A stretch of 64,000 nucleotides of DNA from Haemophilus seminalis (GCF_006384255.1 NZ_VCED01000005.1:62001-126000), one strand, 5' to 3'; shown: positions 1 through 8,350, numbered from the stretch's first letter. Notes: generated by a model not told the origin, from the sequence alone. A program made the numbers and translations.

Positions 1-559
1 ATTTTCCATAAATAAAAATGTAATTAAGCGGAATATTGAGCAGTAAACCTAAAAAGGTAATGATCATCGCAGGCTTGGTTTTGGCAATCCCATCATTTAA
101 ACAACGAAAATTAATTAGCATCAAATAAGCAGGCAATCCCCACAACATCGCATGTAAATAATCACGTGCTAAATCTGACATTTTGCTTTCCATTTGCATA
201 TATTGCAGCGGAATTTCACAGAAATAAATCAGCAAGCCTAAAGGAAGACTCACGCCTAACACAAGCCAAATGCCTTGGCGAACTTGATGGGCAATGCGAT
301 GGCGTTGACCAGAACCGTTTAAATAAGAAATAGTCGGAGGCAGCGCCAATAATAAGCCTTGACCGAAAAGTACTAATGGCATCCAAATCGATGCGCCAAC
401 AGAAATGGCAGCCATATCAGTAGAACTCACTCGACCAGCCATAATGGTATCCGCTAATCCCATTGAGTTTTGTGCGATTTGCGCCAACAAAATGGGTAAA
501 GAGATTTTAATTAATTTTTTAATATCAGCGTGATATTGGGATAAAAGACGAAAATTCAT
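1..559 (-). CDS. norM: MATE multidrug efflux protein, partial
   Basis: This is the N-terminal part (about 186 residues) of an inner-membrane Na+/H+-coupled drug and cation antiporter; the rest lies beyond the left edge. The start is the ATG ending at 559, and the protein reads [20 protein letters not shown], then a run of hydrophobic segments with the MATE signature [14 protein letters not shown] followed by D-T-I-M-A-G. The family has 12 membrane helices; about five are visible. It is divergent from ribE with about 42 bp between them. The name follows the NorM/HmrM proteins of Haemophilus; the exact substrate cannot be read from the sequence. Confidence 0.88.
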   Translation of the reverse strand, partial: MNFRLLSQYHADIKKLIKISLPILLAQIAQNSMGLADTIMAGRVSSTDMAAISVGASIWMPLVLFGQGLLLALPPTISYLNGSGQRHRIAHQVRQGIWLVLGVSLPLGLLIYFCEIPLQYMQMESKMSDLARDYLHAMLWGLPAYLMLINFRCLNDGIAKTKPAMIITFLGLLLNIPLNYIFIYGK

Positions 560-601
560 AAATTTGATATACTAAGAAAAATTTTTAGAAAAGGAGAAAA
601 T

Positions 602-1216
602 ATGTTTACCGGAATTGTACAAGGCACTGCGCCTATTTATTCAATTACAGAAAAGGCTAATTTTAGAACACAAGTGGTAAAATTACTACCTGAAATGCGT
701 AAAGACCTAGAAATTGGCGCATCGGTGGCAAATAATGGTGTATGTTTAACCGTGACTGAAGTCAATGGCGATCTCGTTAGCTTTGATCTTATGCAAGAAA
801 CCTTAAGAATTACGAATCTAGGCTTGTTGAAAGTAGGCGATAATGTGAATATCGAACGAGCCATGCAAATGGGAACCGAAATCGGTGGGCATTTGTTATC
901 TGGTCATGTGTATTGCACCGCAAGCATTTCAAATATTATCGCCAGTGAAAATAATCGACAAATTTGGTTTGAGCTGCCAAGCGCAGATGTAATGAAATAT
1001 ATTTTAACGAAAGGATTTGTTGCCGTAGATGGCATCAGTCTGACTATTGGCGAAGTAAAAGGCACGCAATTTTGTGTGAATTTAATCCCTGAAACTTTAC
1101 AACGAACCTTAATGGGGCAACGTAAAGTGGGCGATATTGTGAATATTGAAATCGATCCTCAAACTCAAGCCATTGTGGATACCGTGGAAAATTATCTGAA
1201 AGCGAGAAATTTATAG
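602..1216 (+). CDS. ribE: Riboflavin synthase, alpha chain
   Basis: This cytosolic enzyme dismutates two 6,7-dimethyl-8-ribityllumazine molecules into riboflavin and a pyrimidinedione. The 204 residues match the usual family length. The product starts MFTGIVQGT, and the two lumazine-binding barrels are visible as an internal duplication ([13 protein letters not shown] near residue 40; [14 protein letters not shown] near residue 140, followed by N-L-I-P-E-T). AAGGAGAAAAT precedes the ATG. The gene is the last chromosomal gene before the prophage and is unaffected by it. Confidence 0.96.
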   Translation: MFTGIVQGTAPIYSITEKANFRTQVVKLLPEMRKDLEIGASVANNGVCLTVTEVNGDLVSFDLMQETLRITNLGLLKVGDNVNIERAMQMGTEIGGHLLSGHVYCTASISNIIASENNRQIWFELPSADVMKYILTKGFVAVDGISLTIGEVKGTQFCVNLIPETLQRTLMGQRKVGDIVNIEIDPQTQAIVDTVENYLKARNL

Positions 1217-1427
1217 TCCATTGAAATAAAAAGAGCGGTTAAAAAACACAGAATTTTTAGCCAACTCTAAAGAGTTGGACTGTTAAATCAGGGCTGGGTC
1301 CTATAATTCACAGGACTTAGCCCCTTTAGTTTACATTGAATACGCTTATTATTTTAATAATGAATGCTATTCTATTAGCTTGTAGGATCTTTCTCTATTC
1401 GAGTGTTTTATAGTGACATATGGGGAA
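1217..1427. other. Intergenic region with two hairpins
   Basis: I see no gene here. There is a perfect 8-bp dyad (CCAACTCT/AGAGTTGG) at 1261-1278, and a longer imperfect hairpin at 1291-1323 (GGGCT-GTCCT paired with AGGAC-AGCCC) followed by CTTTAG. The second could end ribE transcription, though the T-tract is weak. Confidence 0.5.
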
Positions 1428-1461
1428 TAAAAAAAGCCCTTGAAGTCAATATTTTCAAGGG
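1428..1461 (-). terminator. Original ssrA terminator, displaced by the prophage
   Basis: Read leftward, TTCAAGGG-type arms (1437-1444 and 1454-1461) form an 8-bp stem followed by seven or eight U. It lies about 38 nt beyond the tmRNA 3' end copy in attL. In an uninfected chromosome it would sit directly downstream of ssrA, so it is inferred to be the native ssrA terminator. On the + strand the same stem is followed by five T, so it may also serve ribE. Confidence 0.75.
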
Positions 1462-1495
1462 TTTTTAGGATTTGATAAGTTTGCTTGGGATTGTT

Positions 1496-1526
1496 ATTTG
1501 GTGGAGCTGGGGGGAGTTGAACCCCC
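1496..1526. repeat. attL core
   Basis: The 31 bases are identical to 48075-48105 and correspond to the last 28 nt of ssrA plus three flanking bases. Sequence identity stops on both sides (T versus A on the left, A versus G on the right). This copy has only the 3' T-arm/acceptor portion of tmRNA, so it is the bacterial remnant, not a functional RNA gene. Confidence 0.93.
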
Positions 1527-1612
1527 ATCTCGGTAATATATAACTTCATGATTTTATTATATAAAGTTTGTTTACTATTGAATCGCGGATCAAATGCGTA
1601 TCTTTTGGGGAA

Positions 1613-2758
1613 TTACTTCCTTGTATTCCCTTCGTATTCTTTTAGGTATCGACCATAGTGACGGAACAGCATTTCCGGTCCTTTATGCCCCATTTGATTG
1701 GCGAGCCAAAATAGGTTTTTACCTTGAGAGATATGCATTGTGGCAAAGGTGTAGCGAGTTTGATAGGGGTTTCTATAACGAATTCCAGCTTGAGTAATTG
1801 TTGGAATCCATGCTTTCTTCCGAATTGCATCAGCAGAAGCCCATGGTTTTTTTGTTTTCGGATCGCTAAACACAAAATCACTTTTTCGAGTGAAATTAAG
1901 TTGATCTTGTAGCGCATCTATTGCTACATCATCAAGCTCAATCAAACGAGTTCCAGATTTTGTCTTAGTGCCTTTGATTACACCTACAACTTTAGCTTTT
2001 TGTACGTGCGCCGTTTTCTCCTTAAAATCAATATCGATCCAGCGTAAAGCGCATAGTTCCGAGCTGCGCAAGCCTGTCCGTAAAGCAAACTTGAAAAGGT
2101 TTCGCCATTGCTCAAAACGGCAATTATCAAGAATCAATTCAATCTCTTGTGGCGTAAATGGATCGACTTCATATTCATCATCTTGCGATGCTGTTTTGTT
2201 AGTTGATTTATAGCGATCTACTGAGATCTGCGATACGGGATTAATTTGTAAAATGCCGTCTGTTACGGCTTCATCTATCGCGCTACGTAAAACGGACAGC
2301 TTGTTACGTATTGTTTTGGTTTTTGTGCGTTGCTGCTTAATCCAGTTTTTAATCATTGCTGGCGTAAGACTATTTACCGCTACTTTATGAAAATCAGATA
2401 GCTCATTAATCACCTTTTGATACCCCGCAATAGTAGATGGCGATAACCGGCGAACTTTAGCTGTTTCAATGTATTCATCAAGATAATGCTTAATGGTTAC
2501 GCCTTCCACAAGTTTCCCGAAGATCCTTAATCTAGATGACGTTGGAAAGTAGTCGGCATAATTAAAAGTATTACGCTCTATTTTGTTTTGAATTTCGCCA
2601 AGCAAGCGGCCAGCATAATTAATATTTGATTGAGTTACAGGTAAAGAGAGTGGCTCGCGACAGCGCACTCCCTTAAATGTAAATGTGATATTAATTGTTT
2701 CACTTGCTTTATGTTTACGAATCGTTACGCCACGTGGATTTTGTTTTTTCGCGCCCAT
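1613..2758 (-). CDS. int: Tyrosine-recombinase phage integrase
   Basis: It catalyses site-specific recombination between phage and ssrA attachment sites. The N-terminal 70 residues look like the arm-binding DUF3596 domain of Rac/P2-type integrases, followed by a core-binding domain (about 85-180) and the catalytic domain. Candidate catalytic residues are R231 (RTGLRSSEL), K267, R335 in YQTR, H358 (MGHKG) and Y368 (FRHYGRY); the usual H of HxxR is Y332 here. At 381 residues it has normal length. GAGG precedes the ATG. It overlaps xis by 34 bp and ends about 90 bp from attL, the standard lambdoid arrangement. Confidence 0.95.
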   Translation of the reverse strand: MGAKKQNPRGVTIRKHKASETINITFTFKGVRCREPLSLPVTQSNINYAGRLLGEIQNKIERNTFNYADYFPTSSRLRIFGKLVEGVTIKHYLDEYIETAKVRRLSPSTIAGYQKVINELSDFHKVAVNSLTPAMIKNWIKQQRTKTKTIRNKLSVLRSAIDEAVTDGILQINPVSQISVDRYKSTNKTASQDDEYEVDPFTPQEIELILDNCRFEQWRNLFKFALRTGLRSSELCALRWIDIDFKEKTAHVQKAKVVGVIKGTKTKSGTRLIELDDVAIDALQDQLNFTRKSDFVFSDPKTKKPWASADAIRKKAWIPTITQAGIRYRNPYQTRYTFATMHISQGKNLFWLANQMGHKGPEMLFRHYGRYLKEYEGNTRK

Positions 2759-2940
2759 TTATCAACCTCTTCCAAATCTATGAAACGCTCCTTGCTACCA
2801 TCTACCGATAAAACATGAACTCCTTTCTGCCATATACCACGATTTAATCGCATATTGATTTGCTCTGCTGTCAAACCAAATACTTTACAATAAGTCACAA
2901 TAGGCATTGTTTTGGCTGGAATAATCATAATATTTTCCAT
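2725..2940 (-). CDS. xis: Excisionase-like DNA-binding protein
   Basis: The 71-residue protein probably steers integrase toward excision. It has the small winged-helix layout of phage excisionases: an N-terminal helix pair (TYCKVFGLTAEQINMRLNRG) followed by W-x-x-G-V-H and a C-terminal I-D-L-E-E-V-D-K-W segment. TTGGAGGAAAT gives a strong ribosome site. It overlaps the start of int, which supports co-transcription. The function is inferred from size, motif and position. Confidence 0.75.
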   Translation of the reverse strand: MENIMIIPAKTMPIVTYCKVFGLTAEQINMRLNRGIWQKGVHVLSVDGSKERFIDLEEVDKWARKNKIHVA

Positions 2941-2952
2941 ATTTCCTCCAAT

Positions 2953-2975
2953 AAAAAACCGCCCATAAGAGCGGT
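2953..2975 (-). terminator. Leftward terminator of the 39-residue gene
   Basis: ACCGC/GCGGT arms with a T-rich tail on the minus strand lie just after the stop at 2982. A 27-nt stretch including this hairpin recurs in the opposite orientation at 38302-38326, so the same terminator module is used twice in the prophage. Confidence 0.6.
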
Positions 2976-2981
2976 GGTTTG

Positions 2982-3101
2982 TTAATATTGTTGTATCTGT
3001 TCGGTGTGACAGATTTTGCCGTCACAGTCTTGATTAAGGTTTAGGGCGTGCGCTATATACACCACAAATGCACACACGAGCGTCATGATTAATTTGTTCA
3101 T
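2982..3101 (-). CDS. Small membrane or secreted protein (39 aa)
   Basis: The product begins MNKLIMTLVCAFVVYIAHA, a signal-anchor-like hydrophobic segment, and then has a short polar tail with two cysteines (QDCDGKICHTE). AAGGAACAG precedes the ATG. It lies upstream of xis on the same strand. No family is recognised; small hydrophobic ORFs like this are common beside int/xis in Pasteurellacean prophages. It could be a membrane micropeptide or fortuitous. Confidence 0.5.
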   Translation of the reverse strand: MNKLIMTLVCAFVVYIAHALNLNQDCDGKICHTEQIQQY

Positions 3102-3179
3102 TTTCTGTTCCTTTTGTCGGATTTTAGGTGTGAGAATCCGCCACAGGCTTAAAAAAGTGCGGTCGGATTTTGTGGTGTT

Positions 3180-3812
3180 TTATTGGTCGATAAGGTTTTT
3201 CGCTCTTTCCCAGTTCATTCGATTAGATGCTTTAAATGGCGCAATCAATTTCTGAATAGTTGGGAGCGTGTTTTTGTATTGGCGTTGATATTCTTGGTGA
3301 TGGCTGATCACCATACCAGTGAAATAAGAGCCGATAGTTTCTAACGGCTTAATCATATCGCCAAGTAGGGTATTCATCTGCTTGTGTCCACACCAAAGCC
3401 AGACAAGTTGTTCGAGTTCGTACTCGGTAAATTCAAAGGTGAATTTCTTTTCAGGCTCTGGCAAGGATAATTGTTGTGGTTGAAGTTGATATTTTCCTGT
3501 CTTTCTGATTGCCGGTAAAACTTCTGAAGTTATCCAACGTTTTACTTTTTTAGCTTGCTCTAATTTTGAACTCAAGACTAATGAATACATTCCGCTTTCA
3601 TTCACGAAGAGAACTTGAGCACGTTTATTGATAGTATTCACGATCTCGCGTTTTGCTAGGTCGTCAGAATCAACGTGTTTTCTTAATGCGTCATGTGGAT
3701 TTTTATATTGCAACAATTCTGCAAGCTGAGTTGCTCTAAAAAAGATTTCATTGTTTTCTACAATGGTTTGAACAGGAGTGTTTTCAAAATTGAAAATTGT
3801 AAGAGCTGACAT
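3180..3812 (-). CDS. Bro-N antirepressor A
   Basis: The predicted role is to inactivate a phage repressor by protein contact. The N-terminal half (about residues 5-105, from MSALTIFNF) is a Bro-N domain, with [10 protein letters not shown] and a closing L-P-x-I-R-K-T-G-K-Y. The C-terminal 100 residues are nearly identical to those of the gene at 18142 and related to the end of the gene at 36753. I chose the ATG ending at 3812, which is preceded by AAAAAGGATTACAAA; a longer reading frame would run into the structured leader. It follows a c4-like RNA on the same strand. Its N-terminal domain differs from copy B, suggesting domain swapping. Confidence 0.82.
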   Translation of the reverse strand: MSALTIFNFENTPVQTIVENNEIFFRATQLAELLQYKNPHDALRKHVDSDDLAKREIVNTINKRAQVLFVNESGMYSLVLSSKLEQAKKVKRWITSEVLPAIRKTGKYQLQPQQLSLPEPEKKFTFEFTEYELEQLVWLWCGHKQMNTLLGDMIKPLETIGSYFTGMVISHHQEYQRQYKNTLPTIQKLIAPFKASNRMNWERAKNLIDQ

Positions 3813-3848
3813 TTTGTAATCCTTTTTGCTATTTGTTTGTTTAAACAA

Positions 3849-4032
3849 GCCACTTTCGACAGTGGCGTCGGGAGGTTCGAAAACCCTGCAAAAAGGAAAG
3901 GGCTGGACGTATTTCCAGAAGGTATTGTATTAGTCGCCCTCCCGACATAGTCAGGATTACGGATATAAAAAAATCGCCATATGGCGATCAGTTGAACTAT
4001 CCGCCTTTTTGCATTAGGTTTCGACACCTGTG
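3849..4032 (-). ncRNA. c4-like antisense RNA and target leader A
   Basis: On the minus strand there is a first element with TCGAAA (4019-4024) and TGCAAAAAGG (4004-4013), a terminator-like hairpin with an 8-bp stem and U7 (about 3965-3987), and a second element closed by GTCGGGAGG/CCTCCCGAC (3938-3946 with 3867-3875). The second element carries CCTTTTTGCA (3887-3896) and TTTCGA (3877-3882), complementary to the first. A GCCAC/GTGGC hairpin (3849-3866) follows. The same layout with different sequences precedes the antirepressors at 18142 and 36753. The assignment to the P1/P7 c4 type is from architecture and position. Confidence 0.72.
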
Positions 4033-4071
4033 ATGGATAGTAATATAAGAATTTTGGGTTGTAAAGCGAAA

Positions 4072-4326
4072 TTATTTTTTTATTGCTTCTGACAAAACGT
4101 GAAATAACGTCGGATAAAACTGCTCAACACGCTGACGAATTTCACGCATTTGTTCGAGGTTTAAGTGCGGTAATCTTTCGATAATTTGCTGTTGTAAATT
4201 CACTCGTTCAGTTTCTTGCGTTTCACGTATATCACCAATCAATTTATTCAACGCGGCTTCTTCGGTAAGGTTATGGCTTTTGGCGTATTGTTTAATCCAT
4301 TCTTGATGTTCTTTACTGACTTTCAT
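4072..4326 (-). CDS. Hypothetical phage protein (84 aa)
   Basis: The protein is highly charged and predicted all-helical (MKVSKEHQEWIKQYAKS then a long Q/E/R-rich stretch). No membrane segment or catalytic motif is visible. GGAGC precedes the ATG. It lies between the c4-like element and a gene that has its own terminator, so it may be transcribed with antirepressor A or separately. I do not recognise a family. Confidence 0.6.
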   Translation of the reverse strand: MKVSKEHQEWIKQYAKSHNLTEEAALNKLIGDIRETQETERVNLQQQIIERLPHLNLEQMREIRQRVEQFYPTLFHVLSEAIKK

Positions 4327-4344
4327 TTTCTGCTCCTTTAGGTA

Positions 4345-4370
4345 TAAAAAAAGCTGTCAAATGACAGCTT
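4345..4370 (-). terminator. Terminator after the 166-aa gene
   Basis: A perfect 8-bp stem, AAGCTGTC/GACAGCTT, is followed on the minus strand by seven T, 43 bp after the stop at 4413. Confidence 0.8.
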
Positions 4371-4412
4371 GAAAGTGAGAATATCCTAAATGATTGGGCG
4401 GTGGGTGTCAAA

Positions 4413-4913
4413 TTAAATTGTAAAAGTTTTCATTACAAGCTGTTTATAGGCTTCAACAACTTGAGTAAATTTACTTTGCTCATCGTCATCAATACGAACC
4501 CCGAAAGAGGGCGTGCCGTCAATATTAGGAAAGACGAATCTTACGGAATTTTCTGAAAGATAATAAGCTGTGATAACAAGTCGAACCGGTTTTTTGGGGT
4601 AGATTGTTGGACCTTCTTCCAGTGTTAACGTTAATCCAAATGTGATATCCGGATTGTGTAAACAGTCATATTCGGCTTTAAGTTGGTGCGCGTCACTTGG
4701 CGCGCCATTGCAGTCAGTTATTTTCACATAAAGTTCTGTCGGGGCGGGGTCATTAAGTTGTTTTTTGTAGGTTCTCTCGAGTAGTCCCAAATCCATTGCC
4801 AGCGCTACTCTAAGCTGTCTGATTTGCTCTCTTAATGTTGCTCTGCGTTCAATTAGAACGTTGTTGTATTGTTGCTGTTGTTTACATAAGTCTTGGTATG
4901 TGAGTGATGCCAT
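4413..4913 (-). CDS. Hypothetical phage protein (166 aa)
   Basis: The N-terminal 55 residues are a likely coiled coil (QQQQYNNVLIERRATLREQI). The rest looks like a small beta-rich domain (ELYVKITDCNGAP, then PKKPVRLVITAYYL and SVRFVFPNIDG). AGGAG precedes the ATG. It has its own terminator downstream, and the next gene upstream also has one, so it is probably an independent moron-type unit. No function can be assigned. Confidence 0.62.
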   Translation of the reverse strand: MASLTYQDLCKQQQQYNNVLIERRATLREQIRQLRVALAMDLGLLERTYKKQLNDPAPTELYVKITDCNGAPSDAHQLKAEYDCLHNPDITFGLTLTLEEGPTIYPKKPVRLVITAYYLSENSVRFVFPNIDGTPSFGVRIDDDEQSKFTQVVEAYKQLVMKTFTI

Positions 4914-4939
4914 TTTGTTCTCCTGTGAATTTTGGGCAC

Positions 4940-4961
4940 AAAAAAAGCCGTTGGAGACGGC
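4940..4961 (-). terminator. Terminator after the coiled-coil membrane gene
   Basis: GCCGT/ACGGC arms, closed by a short loop, are followed on the minus strand by seven T, about 75 bp after the stop at 5037. Confidence 0.8.
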
Positions 4962-5036
4962 TTAGATGTGGGGGGTATCTTAATCCGATGTGAGCGGTGT
5001 TGTCAATAAAAAGCGCTGAGAATTTGAGGGAGCGAG

Positions 5037-6308
5037 TTATTCATCATCAATTAATTCTTTTGTTTTCTTTGGAATGTCATTCACCTCTCCTTTAATACCA
5101 TCAACAGCTTTATCCAGGCGTTTTCCTACGCCATCGATAATCGTTTCAAGTGGTGTGCTTTTTAAATCTTTATCAAAGACTTTGGTTGGATTTATCCCTA
5201 AATTATCCACTGCAATTTGCAGAAGTTGCTGATGTAATTTAGGGTCTTGTTCTTGTACTTGTTTCTTATAACCTTCAAATGCCATTGCTGAGGAATATTT
5301 GTAGTTATAATCCTCCCTTAATCTAAAGAGATAAGCCCGTTCTTTGGCTTTTAACCAGGCGATGACAAGTAACGGGATTGTCACAATAGACTTAGCAAGA
5401 AATTGTAAAATATTAAGACTGTCTGTTGCACTCAGGCTTGTTGAATAATTGATAAATGAAATAGCAGATGTTGCAACAAGTGAGCCAAGCAAAATTTTAT
5501 CTACAGCTTTCATTTTACTATCGATATTTTCAGATTGAGTTTTAAACGAACCTGCCATGCTTGCTCGGTTGGCGTCTTCAATAATCATTTCAATCTCCTC
5601 TTTTTGTTTATTGAATAATTTAATCATACCTTCAATATCTTCATGATATCTCTCTATTTTTGGTTTATTGGTTTCCGCCGTGGTTGCTAATGTCGTGATT
5701 TTAGTAAGATTATTTTGTGCGGTGATTGCATAGGTCGAAATATTGTTACTTAATGTGTCTGACTGTTCGTGCCACTGAGAAATTTCAGTTATTTGTTCTT
5801 GTGCATCGTTATAAGATTTTTTGAGTGTAATCAGCGAGTTTTTTAAATTTTCGAACTCCTTTTTATCCTCTACTAACTGTTCTTCAAGTGAGATATGTTC
5901 TTCTAAATTCAATTTTGCTTTGGATATATCAGCAGCAATAGCATTGAGTTCTTCTTCTGTTCTTAATTCACCTTTAACTTCAATTAAATATAATTCCTTG
6001 ATTGTCATTCTTAGTTTGACTAGAGATAAAATAAATGAATTTACATCATATTCATCCCATTTATTATTCGTTCTTTTTTTATTAAGGATACGAATTATTT
6101 TTTTAATTAATTGAAGAGAAATATATTTTGCATAGGAAATTTCAAGGGTTTTTCCAGATTTTTCTATTTTCTCTATTAAGGGATAAAGTTTCTCTATTTC
6201 TTTGATGATTTCGGGTGATTTTATTTCTCCCATCCACTCATAGTCTTTGTTGATTTTTGTATTAATTAAGTTTTTTAACTCAGTCAGTCTTGCTTTAACG
6301 GTTTTCAT
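5037..6308 (-). CDS. Coiled-coil membrane protein, moron candidate
   Basis: The 423-residue protein has a long coiled coil (about 110-270; E/K/L/Q heptads), then two hydrophobic segments (about 275-293 and 300-320, around LLGSLVATSAISFINYS and SIVTIPLLVIAWLKAKERA). A charged C-terminal domain contains R-L-R-E-D-Y-x-Y-K-Y and A-F-E-G-Y-K-K-Q and ends in an acidic tail. No catalytic motif was seen. It is AT-rich, faces left, and is isolated by a strong terminator. These traits fit a lysogenic conversion or exclusion gene, but that is inference from context. Confidence 0.7.
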   Translation of the reverse strand: MKTVKARLTELKNLINTKINKDYEWMGEIKSPEIIKEIEKLYPLIEKIEKSGKTLEISYAKYISLQLIKKIIRILNKKRTNNKWDEYDVNSFILSLVKLRMTIKELYLIEVKGELRTEEELNAIAADISKAKLNLEEHISLEEQLVEDKKEFENLKNSLITLKKSYNDAQEQITEISQWHEQSDTLSNNISTYAITAQNNLTKITTLATTAETNKPKIERYHEDIEGMIKLFNKQKEEIEMIIEDANRASMAGSFKTQSENIDSKMKAVDKILLGSLVATSAISFINYSTSLSATDSLNILQFLAKSIVTIPLLVIAWLKAKERAYLFRLREDYNYKYSSAMAFEGYKKQVQEQDPKLHQQLLQIAVDNLGINPTKVFDKDLKSTPLETIIDGVGKRLDKAVDGIKGEVNDIPKKTKELIDDE

Positions 6309-6332
6309 AGCATTCCCTTTATATATTAAAAA

Positions 6333-6605
6333 TTACTTTGATTGTAAGGTAATTTTTCGGGATAAAAAAGCCCCCGTTTTACGGAGGGCAAACCTAAGGA
6401 ACCGCATAAGTTTTAAGCCCTCATGCTCGGCTAACCTCGTTTGTTTTATGTTTGCCATTTCAAAACACACTTCATCTATCATTCGCAACGGTTTCACATG
6501 CCATTGTGTCTCTGTACTAGCAAATGTGTTTTGAAATGTGATATTGCGTTTAGCTTTTCCCACCGACTGGCTTCGTTTGTCATTACCGCAATATCTCACA
6601 CTCAT
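6333..6605 (-). CDS. Ash/Icd-like small phage protein
   Basis: The 90-residue product starts MSVRYCGNDKRSQSVGKAKR and contains N-I-T-F-Q-N-T-F, W-H-V-K-P-L-R-M-I-D and E-M-A-N-I-K-Q. These resemble the Ash or Icd-like small proteins of P4/P1-type phages, often annotated as host cell-division inhibitors. I used the ATG ending at 6605; a TTG at 6629 would add eight residues. Neither has a clear ribosome site. A terminator-like hairpin (about 6363-6384) lies inside the last codons. Family assignment is tentative. Confidence 0.45.
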   Translation of the reverse strand: MSVRYCGNDKRSQSVGKAKRNITFQNTFASTETQWHVKPLRMIDEVCFEMANIKQTRLAEHEGLKLMRFLRFALRKTGAFLSRKITLQSK

Positions 6606-6706
6606 TGGTGCAGGGCTTTTAATCTGCAACTGGCGATTTTCACAAATGGCATTTCACGAGTGTGTTTTTATCCAAATTGTCTAAAATTGTGATGATTATC
6701 ACTTAC

Positions 6707-6928
6707 TTAAGTGAATTTTTTGACTATACTAACAATTAACCTTGCAAGCCATGATTTTTCCTTAACCGGAATATAAATAGAATGATGGATTACGCCATCT
6801 ACAGTTGCTTGGGACATTGCTTTAACCTTTTCTTTCGCTTCTTCGAATGAATGAGCGTAAACTTCTGAGCTCCATTTGGAACCTTTAAAGTTGTAAGAAA
6901 TGGCATAGCGTTTCATTTCATCTTGCAT
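6707..6928 (-). CDS. Hypothetical phage protein (73 aa)
   Basis: The small protein has a beta-alpha-type N-terminus (KRYAISYNFKGSKWSSEVYA, then HSFEEAKEKVKAM) and an amphipathic or hydrophobic C-terminus (W-L-A-R-L-I-V-S-I-V-K-K-F). AGAGGTAG precedes the ATG at 6928. It is divergent from the DUF1508 gene, with only 14 bp between the starts. It is the first gene reached from the OL-like leftward promoter near 7200. Function unknown. Confidence 0.6.
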   Translation of the reverse strand: MQDEMKRYAISYNFKGSKWSSEVYAHSFEEAKEKVKAMSQATVDGVIHHSIYIPVKEKSWLARLIVSIVKKFT

Positions 6929-6942
6929 AAGGTACTACCTCT

Positions 6943-7116
6943 ATGTATTTTCAAATTTTTAAAAGTAAGGCTAATAATCAATGGTACTGGCATTTAAAAT
7001 CTGCCAATCATGAAATTATTGCTCACGGAGAAGGTTACATTAATAGAGAAGATTGCGTACATGCAGTTAATCTTGTAATGGACACCACTCGAAAAACTCC
7101 ATTTTATGAAGCCTAA
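6943..7116 (+). CDS. YegP-type DUF1508 protein
   Basis: The 57-residue product starts MYFQIFKSKANNQWYWHLKS and has the DUF1508 pattern: Y-F-x-I-F-K, N-x-Q-W-Y-W-H-L-K, A-N-x-E-x-I-A-x-G-E-G-Y, then a helix. Most family members have two such repeats; this has one. The role is unknown. A clear rho-independent terminator follows at 7122. It runs against the leftward transcript predicted from 7200, so the two would be antisense. Confidence 0.75.
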   Translation: MYFQIFKSKANNQWYWHLKSANHEIIAHGEGYINREDCVHAVNLVMDTTRKTPFYEA

Positions 7117-7121
7117 TAACC

Positions 7122-7146
7122 AAGCCCTGTTCATCAGGGCTTTTTT
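7122..7146 (+). terminator. Terminator of the DUF1508 gene
   Basis: An 8-bp stem, AAGCCCTG/CAGGGCTT, is followed by T6, six bases after the stop codon. Confidence 0.88.
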
Positions 7147-7197
7147 ATCACAATTTTTAAAGAGCATCGAGATTGTGTATCTCGTTTTGATGTGGAT

Positions 7198-7268
7198 ATT
7201 CTACTTAAAGTAGTTTTAATTGCAACTAAAATTTGTGCAAAAGTAGATATATTTTCTATTTAAAGTAG
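7198..7268 (-). promoter_or_regulatory. OL-like operator pair and leftward promoter
   Basis: Read leftward, TTGCAA (7220-7225), 16 bp and TAGAAT (7198-7203) form a promoter. A perfect 13-bp palindrome CTACTTAAAGTAG (7201-7213) covers its -10 and spacer. A second site, CTATTTAAAGTAG (7256-7268), is the exact reverse complement of the operator at 10561-10573 beside cro. It is therefore predicted to bind the same CI protein. The rest of 7147-7489 shows no gene. Confidence 0.68.
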
Positions 7269-7467
7269 TAAATATTTGATTTTGAATTAGATTTATTTTT
7301 GACTATTTGCTGAATTTGTGACCTAGATCACAAAAAAAGAGAGTAGATGAGAGTGTGATTTTAAAAAGTGCGGTCGGTGTTTAGCACAAAATTGAGAAGA
7401 AATGGCAAAATTGAACAAATGAACTTGTTCAGTGAACAAAATAAAGTGCGGTAGGAATTGCAGGTAA

Positions 7468-7490
7468 AAGAAAACCGCCACGAGGGCGGT
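7468..7490 (-). terminator. Possible terminator of the dam-like gene
   Basis: ACCGCC/GGCGGT arms overlap the stop of the methylase gene and are followed on the minus strand by an interrupted T-tract (TTTTCTTTT). Confidence 0.5.
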
Positions 7491-8308
7491 CATAAGATAA
7501 GATTATCACTGTAAATAACAATTTCAGTCGCTTTCATCTTTTTATTAGCTGAGTAATTCAGCGAGTATTCACTTTGGCGGTATTGGTGGTAAATTTCTCT
7601 AATGTTTGGGTGATTATCATAAGAGACAACCCAATGCATTTTTACCTTGGCCAACTTTTCTTGAATAGCAACGTGGTCCTTATGTTGGTAATAGTTACGA
7701 TAAAGCCCTTGCCCTTTTTCATAGTATGGTGGATCGAGATAAATTAGTGAGTTAGCAGGAATGTTATAATCAAGCGTAGAAAGCCATTCCTCGGTATCAA
7801 AATTGGTAACATGAATATGCTTGGCCACACTACCAATTCTTTCTATTCGCTGAATTAAATCCGCTTTATTAAAACGGCTATCTAGTTTGTAATTGCCAGT
7901 TTGATTTAGTCCACCAATAACACCTGCTTTCAGAATGCCCGAGCGGTTGGTGCGATTAAGAAAGAATGCAGCAAAACCATACTCTAAAGGAGAGATATTT
8001 TCTTTCTCTTTGAGTATATTTTTTTGTTTGTGCCACTCTTCAATGGTTACTTTGGTATCGTTGGCCAAGCGGATAAAATCTTCGGTTTGTTCGGTAATAG
8101 ACTTCCAGAAATAGTAGATGGCTAAGTCTAAATCATTGATGTGAATATCGGTACAATAGTCACTAAAGAGTAAATCCAATGCAACACCAGCCCCACCAGC
8201 GTAGGGTTCTACATAGTGCCCGTGCAGATCATTATTTTCAATAATTGATTTTATTGTCGGGGCAAATTTAGCTTTGCCCCCTGGATATCTTAATGGAGTA
8301 TGATACAT
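7490..8308 (-). CDS. D12-class DNA adenine methyltransferase
   Basis: It transfers methyl from S-adenosylmethionine to N6 of adenine. The 272 residues show the D12 layout: L-R-Y-P-G-G-K at 6-12, the SAM-binding E-P-Y-A-G-G-A-G at 34-41 and catalytic D-P-P-Y at 192-195, with a target-recognition region between. The likely site is GATC by family analogy, not proven. It follows the ParB-like gene by 42 bp on the same strand, both downstream of cI, the place lambda uses for rexAB. It is therefore probably made in the lysogen. No cognate restriction enzyme is recognised. Confidence 0.9.
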   Translation of the reverse strand: MYHTPLRYPGGKAKFAPTIKSIIENNDLHGHYVEPYAGGAGVALDLLFSDYCTDIHINDLDLAIYYFWKSITEQTEDFIRLANDTKVTIEEWHKQKNILKEKENISPLEYGFAAFFLNRTNRSGILKAGVIGGLNQTGNYKLDSRFNKADLIQRIERIGSVAKHIHVTNFDTEEWLSTLDYNIPANSLIYLDPPYYEKGQGLYRNYYQHKDHVAIQEKLAKVKMHWVVSYDNHPNIREIYHQYRQSEYSLNYSANKKMKATEIVIYSDNLIL

Positions 8309-8350
8309 AATCAGGGCCTATTATTAATACATGCTCGTCATTATAATTCT

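Noticed and set aside
1496-1526. Second tmRNA or tRNA gene at the left end
   Set aside because: Only the 3' 28 bases of ssrA are present and the flanking sequence does not fold into the rest of the molecule; it is the attL remnant.
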